Positions 58,135 through 64,000 of a DNA stretch of 64,000 nucleotides are shown one piece after another. The stretch's first letter is position 1, and each line of letters starts with the position of its first letter. The notes under the pieces are model-generated. The model saw nothing but the letters and a program-made list of their open reading frames with translations. It was not told the origin of the DNA and made no database searches. The stretch is from Erythrobacter aureus. Its GTDB lineage: Bacteria > Pseudomonadota > Alphaproteobacteria > Sphingomonadales > Sphingomonadaceae. The stretch is taken from NCBI RefSeq assembly GCF_003355455.1, contig NZ_CP031358.1, positions 248,001-312,000 on the forward strand. The letters are read 5' to 3'. A program made the position numbers and the translations under genes.

Positions 58135-58521
58135 CTAAGCCGAAGTCGGGAAGCCGGCGAGGGCGCGAAGCTTTGTGAGGACCGGTTTGATGGCTTGGCC
58201 AGTTTCATAGCGGCCGACATCGATGCCGACAGACGAAGCGCCTTCCATGTCGTCGTAGTCTTCGGCGTCAGGCTCTACCTCGGGCATGTCTTCGAGAATG
58301 GCTTCCAGATCCGAGATGGCCTCGAGGAGTGCGGGGGAGGGCGTCTTCGGATCGCTCTCGTCCATGTAGTGGGCCACCGCGCCACATTTGGGGCATTCGC
58401 CAACGGGCATGGTCTCGCCCGGGCCGACGCGCTCAGATACGTCCTGCAGCTCTTCGACCTGGTCTTCGGTGCCCTTCCAGTCGCAGTTCTGGCATTCGAC
58501 GGGCTTGTTCTGATCGGACAT
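58135..58521 (-). CDS. zinc-ribbon protein
   Basis: A 128-aa acidic protein with Cys10, Cys13, Cys43 and Cys46 (two CxxC pairs), a classic zinc ribbon, then an Asp/Glu-rich linker and a helical C-terminus. GAGAGGCCACC precedes ATG 58521. No precise family. Confidence 0.75.
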   Translation of the reverse strand: MSDQNKPVECQNCDWKGTEDQVEELQDVSERVGPGETMPVGECPKCGAVAHYMDESDPKTPSPALLEAISDLEAILEDMPEVEPDAEDYDDMEGASSVGIDVGRYETGQAIKPVLTKLRALAGFPTSA

Positions 58522-58558
58522 GGTGGCCTCTCTTGAGGGTGGTGGTTTCGCATGAAAA

Positions 58559-58591
58559 GGGGGCCGCCAAACTTAACGAATGGCGGCCCCC
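58559..58591. terminator. bidirectional terminator after ssb
   Basis: A perfect 11-bp stem (GGGGGCCGCCA / TGGCGGCCCCC) with an 11-nt loop, AAAA on the left and TTTTGTTGT on the right. On the minus strand it ends the ssb transcript with a T-run. Confidence 0.9.
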
Positions 58592-58623
58592 TTTTGTTGT
58601 GTTTATCGGCCTAAGCCTCTGAA

Positions 58624-59109
58624 TCAGAAGGGAATGTCTTCATCTTCGAGGTTGTCCATGTTGTCGGTCTGCGAGCCACCGGCCGCACCGCCGCCCTGTC
58701 CACCAGCGCCCTGGTCGTATCCGCCGCTGTTGCCACCGCCGGCATTGCCGCCGCCGTTGCCGCCGTCGAGCATCTTCATGGTGCCGCCGAAGCCGCTGAC
58801 CTTGACTTCGGTGCTGTAGCGATCGTTGCCTTCCTGGTCCTGCCACTTGCGGGTCGAGAGCTGGCCTTCGATGTAGACCTTCGAGCCCTTCTTCAGGTAC
58901 TGCTTGGCGACGTTGACGAGGCCTTCACCGAAGAGCGAAACGGTGTGCCATTCGGTCTTTTCCTTGCGCTCGCCGGTGCTGCGGTCTTTCCACTGCTCCG
59001 AAGTGGCGACGCGCAGGTTGGCGACTTCGCCACCGCTTTCGCCGAGGCTGCGTACTTCCGGATCGGCACCGAGGTTGCCGACCAGAATGACCTTGTTCAC
59101 TGAACTCAT
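58624..59109 (-). CDS. ssb: single-stranded DNA-binding protein
   Basis: A 161-aa SSB: OB fold at 1-112 ([20 protein letters not shown], then [23 protein letters not shown]), a glycine/glutamine-rich linker (115-148) and the acidic tip LEDEDIPF that recruits replication and repair proteins. AAGGACAACTCA precedes ATG 59109, and a terminator follows. Plasmid SSBs support conjugal entry and SOS control. A promoter TTGCCG-16-TATGCT lies about 100 bp upstream. Confidence 0.96.
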   Translation of the reverse strand: MSSVNKVILVGNLGADPEVRSLGESGGEVANLRVATSEQWKDRSTGERKEKTEWHTVSLFGEGLVNVAKQYLKKGSKVYIEGQLSTRKWQDQEGNDRYSTEVKVSGFGGTMKMLDGGNGGGNAGGGNSGGYDQGAGGQGGGAAGGSQTDNMDNLEDEDIPF

Positions 59110-59232
59110 TGAGTTGTCCTTGTTCTGGTTGAATTTCTTTTTGACTAAAGGGTCGGTTAAACGACCTGCCCCCCTATATCCCGGAAAGCATAGCAGTTGA
59201 GGAATCTCCGGCAACTGCGGATGCGCTCCGTT

Positions 59233-59278
59233 GAGGAAGTTTCTGGATGTTGGCGCGATTTGATCGCTAAACTTCCTC
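59233..59278. repeat. inverted repeat with 19-bp motif copy D
   Basis: GAGGAAGTTT (59233-59242) and AAACTTCCTC (59269-59278) are perfect 10-bp arms. The left arm runs into the fourth, weaker copy of the 19-bp motif (GTTTCTGGATGTTGG, 59239-59253). The right arm overlaps the stop of the gene at 59277. It could terminate that gene or regulate ssb. Confidence 0.55.
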
Positions 59279-60125
59279 AGGCAGCGCCCTGTTGGGCGCT
59301 GCTGATATGCAAATAGCTCGTTGAGATACCGTGCTTGTTGAACGCCTGCATGATCCGCGCGGTGAATTCCGCTTGCTCGGAGGCTGTCGCGGAGGCGATG
59401 TTGACCGCATATCCGTTGGCGGCGACGTATAGCCTCTCGCCATCCACGCGAACTTTGAGCTGTGGTTGGTCGTAGAGCTTGAAGGCAATCTCGAGATGCT
59501 TGGAGAGGTGCCCGTTGATGTTGACGAGCCGAAATTCCGGCGCCTGAAGCGGCGTAGCAGCGAAGAAATGCATCTCCTGATCTTCGCCGCATATGCCATT
59601 GTACGCGAGCAGTCCTTGCATGAGCGAGAGAGCGTTTTCGGTTCGGCCGCCGTCGTCCGAAAGGATGATCGCCTCGTCTTCGGTGATACCGGGGCATGGA
59701 TCGGTCGCATCATGGAAATGCAGGTGGCGCCCAATGCGGGCGATCTTCTGAGCAATGTCATCGGCGGAATGACCATGCCAACCTTGGCCGGGCTCTAGCT
59801 GGAAGAGTGACGCTTCGAGTTCGACCTGAAGGTCGCCGTCGGTGCCATCGTCGAGCGTTTCACAGCCTGATGCGGTGACAAGTCGAACGACTTCCCGCGG
59901 TGAGCCTTTTGCATCGGCTGTGCGGACCACGATTGCTGAAAGAGCGTCGCCGTTGGCGCATGTGCTCACGAAGATGGAGCCGATGGCGGTGTAACGGGGG
60001 TGTGGAGCTGCCAACCGCAGAGACTGCCGTAGCCTCTCGGAAGCAGTGGGTGGACCGTTACCGGTGAGGTCCATCATCCGCCTGCCGAGTTGGCGGATGC
60101 GGTGGAGGCTGTCTGGGCAGCTCAT
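59277..60125 (-). CDS. hypothetical protein
   Basis: A 282-aa soluble protein, no domain recognised. Coupled by ATGA to the upstream gene at 60122. Several short landmarks (LIL-type acid pairs such as [17 protein letters not shown] near 150-166, and a C-terminal [12 protein letters not shown]) resemble its upstream neighbour's DEEIILENNGRSFARAI, which suggests the two are related. Confidence 0.75.
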   Translation of the reverse strand: MSCPDSLHRIRQLGRRMMDLTGNGPPTASERLRQSLRLAAPHPRYTAIGSIFVSTCANGDALSAIVVRTADAKGSPREVVRLVTASGCETLDDGTDGDLQVELEASLFQLEPGQGWHGHSADDIAQKIARIGRHLHFHDATDPCPGITEDEAIILSDDGGRTENALSLMQGLLAYNGICGEDQEMHFFAATPLQAPEFRLVNINGHLSKHLEIAFKLYDQPQLKVRVDGERLYVAANGYAVNIASATASEQAEFTARIMQAFNKHGISTSYLHISSAQQGAA

Positions 60126-61186
60126 TCAGGAATGACCTCGTACTGGCCCACGAGGCTGTATGTTTCCGCGACGGCTTGGTCGACGATTACAACCAGGCGA
60201 ACGACGAGGCGGCCGTTCGATCGTTCGTTTTCGATCTTGAAATTGTCGCCGATGGTGGGGAGTGGCTTGTCCCCCATCACCGTCTTCCAGTCTTCCATGA
60301 ACTGGATTGAGGCAATCTCGGCAGCTTTTTCGGCTTCGAACTCACCAGCTGCGTCAAGAGGGACGAGCGCATAGTGAAACTGGCCGCGGGTGGCGTCAGG
60401 GTCGGAGATTGCCGCTCTGGCAATCATTCCTCGAGCTGTGCGCATCGCGGGATCGGCTTCCGCCTCTATGGTGAAGCGGTGAGGATAGATCCGGTACGGA
60501 AGCGGGTAGGCCGCGCCGTGCTGAGTTATGCGAAGGGCGGTGGGAAGGTTCTGAGCCGCTTCGCGCATGGCAGCGAGATGCTCACCCAGTGAGCCGTCCG
60601 GAAGGAGGGCACGATCCTCGTCGTCTAGGAGTAGGCAATCGCCACGCAGGTCGAGCGCAGGATGAGCTAGCAGGCAGTGAACTTTGCCATGGAATGCGCC
60701 GTCGATCTCCTGCGCAAGCCGCTTCAGGCTCTCAGAGATGTCGGGCCCCTGAGGAGGACCGTAGAGGATGGTGTGTTCGCCTCCGCATGGCGAGGGCGCC
60801 CAGCGGGATTTGGGATGCGCCAAAGCGATGGTTTCTGCGATGGCTCGTGCAAACGAGCGGCCGTTGTTTTCGAGGATGATCTCTTCATCATCAGGCATGA
60901 TCTTGGAGCCGGCGAAGTCGACCTGGCGAAAGAGCATCGTGCGAGGGACAAAGTCTTTCGCAGTTTGTGCATCAGGCATGATCGTGATCGAGAGCTCTTC
61001 AAGCGTGCGCGTGATTGTGCCCTTGGCCTGATGGCCTGCGAATTGAATGACCGGGCAAGGATAATCGTCGATCTGCTTGGTCGAAGCCGTGAATCTGGTG
61101 TCATTCATCGTGCTGACGTGCACGAAGAGCTTGATCGCGCTGATTGTATCGATGCCGGCTGAAAAGAAGGGCGGTAGGTCTGTCAC
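60122..61186 (-). CDS. hypothetical protein related to its neighbour
   Basis: A 354-aa soluble protein. GTG 61186 is chosen because GGAG lies nine bases upstream; ATG 61108 is the alternative. A PDDEEIILENNGRSFARAI segment near 90-108 parallels the neighbour at 59277-60125 ([18 protein letters not shown]), as does HxxALxLRGDCLLLDDEDRAL further on. No known family. Translationally coupled to the next gene. Confidence 0.7.
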   Translation of the reverse strand: MTDLPPFFSAGIDTISAIKLFVHVSTMNDTRFTASTKQIDDYPCPVIQFAGHQAKGTITRTLEELSITIMPDAQTAKDFVPRTMLFRQVDFAGSKIMPDDEEIILENNGRSFARAIAETIALAHPKSRWAPSPCGGEHTILYGPPQGPDISESLKRLAQEIDGAFHGKVHCLLAHPALDLRGDCLLLDDEDRALLPDGSLGEHLAAMREAAQNLPTALRITQHGAAYPLPYRIYPHRFTIEAEADPAMRTARGMIARAAISDPDATRGQFHYALVPLDAAGEFEAEKAAEIASIQFMEDWKTVMGDKPLPTIGDNFKIENERSNGRLVVRLVVIVDQAVAETYSLVGQYEVIPE

Positions 61187-61242
61187 GTAGCTAAGCTCCG
61201 ATGGGCGGAATGATGCCCGAATGTGCTGCGGTCGTAGCGGGT

Positions 61243-61971
61243 TCAAGCCGCCTCAAGAAGAGGCATGGGGGCTGGCTCTGGTTCGGGCTTGCGCTTCTTG
61301 ATGGTGCCAGCGTCATGAGCCCCAACTTGATTGCCCCAGGCATCCCATTGTTCGTCCGCGTTATGGCGGCAGAAGAGTTCGATGCGCCGATCGGCAACGA
61401 TGAGTTCTTCGAGAAGCTCGCGGAAGATGAGTGGCTTTTCCGAGTGTCCGGCGCGCGGAGCGTGGACGATTTCGCGCACACCCTTCGAGCCGCGCTGAGG
61501 CTGGCCCTTCTTGGCGAGGATGATGATTTCAGAGTTCGAGCGGGTCCAGTAGCCTGTGCTCATGAAGATGTCTTTGGCGAGGTCGATGATGCGCCGCAGC
61601 CCGACCTTCTTGTTGAGCTTGACCCAGACGAAGCCGACGGTGACGTAGGTGAAGCCCCAGGCTTCGATCACCTCGAGGGCGTCGGCAAGACATGGATAGG
61701 TCGCCCAGCAGGCGAGCATGCAGTCATCTGCTGCAAGGTCTCCGACGGGAAGGGCCTTGAGTTCGTCCACGCTCATGCAGTCGTACCACGACTTGGCATT
61801 GCGGTCGTTGCCCTTCTCGCTCCAAGCATCGAAGCTCCAGCAAGGATCGGCATAGATGAGGTCGTAGCGTTCGGCTGGACCGCCAACTAGGTCGAGCGGC
61901 ACTTCGCCGTGAACAGAGCGGATGGAAGCAAAGGGGTGTTCGGCATCGAGGCCGTTTGCGCGCTGGGTCAT
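61243..61971 (-). CDS. MT-A70-family adenine methyltransferase
   Basis: A 242-aa MT-A70-type N6-adenine methyltransferase. The catalytic motif is DPCW (42-45, in LIYADPCWSF) instead of the usual DPPW. The rest fits: MSVDELKALPV, CWATYPCLADALEVIEAWGF, FVWVKL, RSNSEIIILAKKG, SEKPLIFRELLEELI. GAGAGAAGAA precedes ATG 61971. A solitary methylase; target unknown. Whether the Cys substitution allows activity is open. Confidence 0.88.
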   Translation of the reverse strand: MTQRANGLDAEHPFASIRSVHGEVPLDLVGGPAERYDLIYADPCWSFDAWSEKGNDRNAKSWYDCMSVDELKALPVGDLAADDCMLACWATYPCLADALEVIEAWGFTYVTVGFVWVKLNKKVGLRRIIDLAKDIFMSTGYWTRSNSEIIILAKKGQPQRGSKGVREIVHAPRAGHSEKPLIFRELLEELIVADRRIELFCRHNADEQWDAWGNQVGAHDAGTIKKRKPEPEPAPMPLLEAA

Positions 61972-61999
61972 TTCTTCTCTCTCGGCTTTACGCCGGAGG

Positions 62000-62356
62000 T
62001 CAACGCTCCTGCCAACCACAGGGCAGCTTCTCGAAGAGGGCTGCTGTGATGGAGGTAGATGCGGGCTTATCTCCCGCATCGGGATGTTCTTCGAGCCATT
62101 CGAGGAAAATCCAGATAAGCTCGGTCTCGGAGATCTTCTCGACGACCATGCAGCTGGACTGAAAGTCCGGATCCATCTCGTCTACGAGCATGGGGTCTGC
62201 ATGCTCTCGAATGAGAGCGATGCATTGCGTTTCCGCGTCGAGGCTTCCTTCCGCCGCCGCCACGCAGAGGTTCCGTGCCTCGTCGGTGGCGAGCATGTCC
62301 ACAGAAGGGACCGAGCCTGCAGCAGCGGCGAGCGGCAGAAGGAAGTGGAAAATCAC
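62000..62356 (-). CDS. possibly exported hypothetical protein
   Basis: A 118-aa acidic protein with a hydrophobic start (VIFHFLLPLAAAAGSVPS) that may be a signal sequence without the usual lysines. GTG 62356 lies in a GTGA overlap with the upstream gene, with AAGG nine bases before. No domain recognised. Confidence 0.65.
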   Translation of the reverse strand: MIFHFLLPLAAAAGSVPSVDMLATDEARNLCVAAAEGSLDAETQCIALIREHADPMLVDEMDPDFQSSCMVVEKISETELIWIFLEWLEEHPDAGDKPASTSITAALFEKLPCGWQER

Positions 62357-62979
62357 GGAAGCTTGACCTTGGCGTTCGCGAAGCGCGCGGCGAGGGCGTT
62401 GGTCTTGTCGTCCCAAGCGATGTATTCGCGAAGCGGGGAGAGTTCGCTGTGGAGGGTGCGAATGATCGCGCCGAAGTTCTCGATGGCGAGGTGAATGAGG
62501 CCGCGTTCGGCGGCGATCGCAGCGAAGACCATGGCGCGCATGCAGAGCGCGGTGTCATTGTCTTCGAGAGACATGGGCCTGGTGGCGAGGCTGATGCGGA
62601 GGCCCATTTCCTTGAGGGCGACGCGCTGGGGAGAAGCGAGGTTGCGGCTGGCGCCGTCGGTATGCTGGAAGATGTAGGGTGAGACGCCCATGACCTGGTT
62701 ACAGGCTTCGATGCCGGCGACAGCGGCTTTCAGGATGCCATTCCATTCGCGGCCGTAGGCTGCTTCGACACCGGCGAGGGCGGAATGCATCGCGCCGACC
62801 TGGTGGGAGGTGCTCAGCCCGGTAATCTTGAGAAGGCGGCCGCATTCTTCCGAGAGCTCGCCGAGAAGCTTGATTTCAGCACGCGTGAGAAGCAGCGGCT
62901 TGTCGTCTCCCGCCGGGCGGCGTTTGAGTGCAACGGGAGCGGCATCGACGAAATCGTCGAACTGAAGTTGTGCGGTCAT
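62353..62979 (-). CDS. hypothetical protein
   Basis: A 208-aa soluble, mostly helical protein. AGGGGAATGCATA precedes ATG 62979. No domain recognised. The promoter region carries the 19-bp motif at 62998-63016. Confidence 0.75.
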   Translation of the reverse strand: MTAQLQFDDFVDAAPVALKRRPAGDDKPLLLTRAEIKLLGELSEECGRLLKITGLSTSHQVGAMHSALAGVEAAYGREWNGILKAAVAGIEACNQVMGVSPYIFQHTDGASRNLASPQRVALKEMGLRISLATRPMSLEDNDTALCMRAMVFAAIAAERGLIHLAIENFGAIIRTLHSELSPLREYIAWDDKTNALAARFANAKVKLP

Positions 62980-62997
62980 TATGCATTCCCCTGGAAT

Positions 62998-63016
62998 GTT
63001 TCTGGATGTTTTAGGA
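62998..63016 (+). repeat. 19-bp motif copy E
   Basis: GTTTCTGGATGTTTTAGGA, 18 bp before the start of the gene at 62353-62979. It differs from copy A at three positions. Confidence 0.6.
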
Positions 63017-63084
63017 AGAACCCAACCTTCCCGTCTGGATGTATTCTCGCCTTTTAGGGAATTCGGCGTCAAGAGGTTTTCTTC

Positions 63085-64000
63085 CTAACCCTCTGATAAG
63101 GCTTTATTAGCCGTAATCATTTCCTCGAATTTTGCCGTAACCGAATGGGCGGTCAGAAATGGCAGATTTCTGCCGATCCAGTCGGAATTGAAGCGCCGCG
63201 CGGAAGCTATTGCGGCGGCTTCTTCGGCCTCCGGCAACCGCCACGGCCATTTTTGGCCGGTGGGAGCCTTCAGGAAATTTTTCGGAATCTGGCTTTCCAG
63301 CTCGCGGCGCTTTTCAGCGTAGGACTTTGCCGCGGCGAGCATCTTGATGCGCTGGCCGCTCAGAAGGTGCGGAGCTACGTCAGCGAGCCAGCGTCCTTGT
63401 TGGAACGAGAAGCCGGTCTCGAGTTCCATCCCGACGAGATGGTCGAACAGCTCTCGGTTCGATTCCACGCCTGCTGCGACGGTTAGGTCGTTCAAGGAGG
63501 CAATGACACAGAATGCGCAGGAGACGCGCGATGCTCCATGGAGGGTGTAGGCCTCGTGGAGATGAAGATCGTGTTCGCGGTGATAGGCAAAGACGTCCTC
63601 GGTCGAGATATGGATCGAGGGATGCCAAAGTATCCCGTTGGTCCCGTCGGCGCGCTTCAGCTTGGCGTCGACCTTCGAGACTGGCGTTTTTGCGCGGGCT
63701 GAGCTTTCGGCGTGGCGTATCCCAAGAGCGGAGACGATGGTCTCCCCTGGGTATTGGGACCGTAGGTGGCGGTGAAGCACATCTCTTTTCATCTCGGCGG
63801 TGCAGAACCGAAGGCTTGCTGCGGACCAAGGGCTGCGCATGCGTCCAAGCTTGAGTTCGGTGTACTGCTCGAGGCCGAGGGCATAGCGTTGCTCCCAGCG
63901 AGCAACCATGTCGCCAGCTGTGCGGCGGACGACGGCGAGTGGGAGGCCAAGCTGTGCGGCTTGTTTTTCGATAGCGGCTGGGGTGCTGCGCCATTCAGCG
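63085..64000 (-). CDS. PAPS-reductase-family protein (5' end outside window)
   Basis: The last 305 codons of a gene entering from the right edge; the frame is open to base 64000. The sequence fits the PAPS reductase/ATP-pyrophosphatase-like group found on phages and plasmids: WRSTPAAIEKQAAQLGLPL, then a FCTAEMKRDVLHRHLR region, an LGIRHAESSARA segment with conserved Arg/Glu, and SCAFCVIASLNDL. The nucleotide-binding SGGKDS loop would lie upstream, outside the window. These proteins adenylate or modify substrates, and some act in DNA or tRNA modification; role here unknown. Confidence 0.82.
   Translation of the reverse strand, partial: AEWRSTPAAIEKQAAQLGLPLAVVRRTAGDMVARWEQRYALGLEQYTELKLGRMRSPWSAASLRFCTAEMKRDVLHRHLRSQYPGETIVSALGIRHAESSARAKTPVSKVDAKLKRADGTNGILWHPSIHISTEDVFAYHREHDLHLHEAYTLHGASRVSCAFCVIASLNDLTVAAGVESNRELFDHLVGMELETGFSFQQGRWLADVAPHLLSGQRIKMLAAAKSYAEKRRELESQIPKNFLKAPTGQKWPWRLPEAEEAAAIASARRFNSDWIGRNLPFLTAHSVTAKFEEMITANKALSEG

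Noticed and set aside
1..64000. Search for transposases, insertion-sequence ends, relaxase, type IV secretion and rRNA genes.
   Set aside because: None recognised. The only recombinase is the tyrosine integrase at 43611-44708.

Overview
The window reads as most of a large alphaproteobacterial plasmid, probably from a sphingomonad. That host guess rests on high G+C, a RepA of the type found on alphaproteobacterial plasmids, and Ros/MucR-type and FixL-like protein families; it is inference, since there is no rRNA or chromosomal housekeeping gene to fix the host. The replication and partition core lies at 49.8-54.2 kb: parB and parA (minus strand), an iteron origin with two DnaA-box matches (52.3-52.75 kb), and repA (plus strand). 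No transposase, relaxase or type IV secretion gene is visible.

Layout. 0-7.5 kb: minus-strand plasmid genes (NUDIX hydrolase, membrane proteins, DUF7007 protein, truncated N6-methylase-like protein, ADP-ribosyltransferase-like protein, a protein made of two tandem repeats). 7.8-9.2 kb: orphan PAS histidine kinase. 9.3-10.05 kb: a stretch without a credible gene that holds a dif-like XerCD site. 10.0-12.8 kb: an operon of small membrane/exported proteins with a tRNA-Leu(CAG) upstream. 12.9-31.4 kb: a long minus-strand series of mostly unknown genes with a RES/Xre toxin-antitoxin pair, a membrane-anchored Mrr-like nuclease, a C5 methyltransferase, HU, a second ADP-ribosyltransferase-like protein and a lipoprotein. 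31.4-40.9 kb: a complete Wadjet (JetABCD) anti-plasmid system with flanking unknown genes and a divergent regulator that fuses an XRE domain to a MucR/Ros zinc finger. 40.9-49.7 kb: exported and membrane unknowns, a tyrosine recombinase translationally coupled to an AcrVA2-like gene, and a candidate plasmid regulator. 54.4-56.3 kb: a secreted thrombospondin-type-1-like repeat protein. 56.4-64 kb: DUF3268 zinc-finger protein, HhH-GPD-like protein, SSB, MT-A70 methyltransferase, and a PAPS-reductase-family gene running off the right edge.

Replicon architecture. I scanned by eye for the octamer GGGNAGGG (the E. coli FtsK-orienting KOPS sequence). In 1-8.1 kb and 52.4-64 kb all 13 copies are on the plus strand. 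In 10.3-51.3 kb 23 of 24 are on the minus strand. One switch falls at the iteron origin; the other brackets the dif-like site at 9392-9419. The window therefore seems to contain one whole origin-to-terminus arm (about 43 kb) and parts of the other. If the arms are equal the plasmid would be about 86 kb. This suggests a plasmid whose dimers are resolved at a terminus by host FtsK/XerCD, while it carries Wadjet, which destroys small circular DNA.

Most genes lie in tightly packed, often ATGA-overlapping operons with good Shine-Dalgarno sequences. Several genuine genes are very short (29-56 codons), and several start with GTG or TTG.
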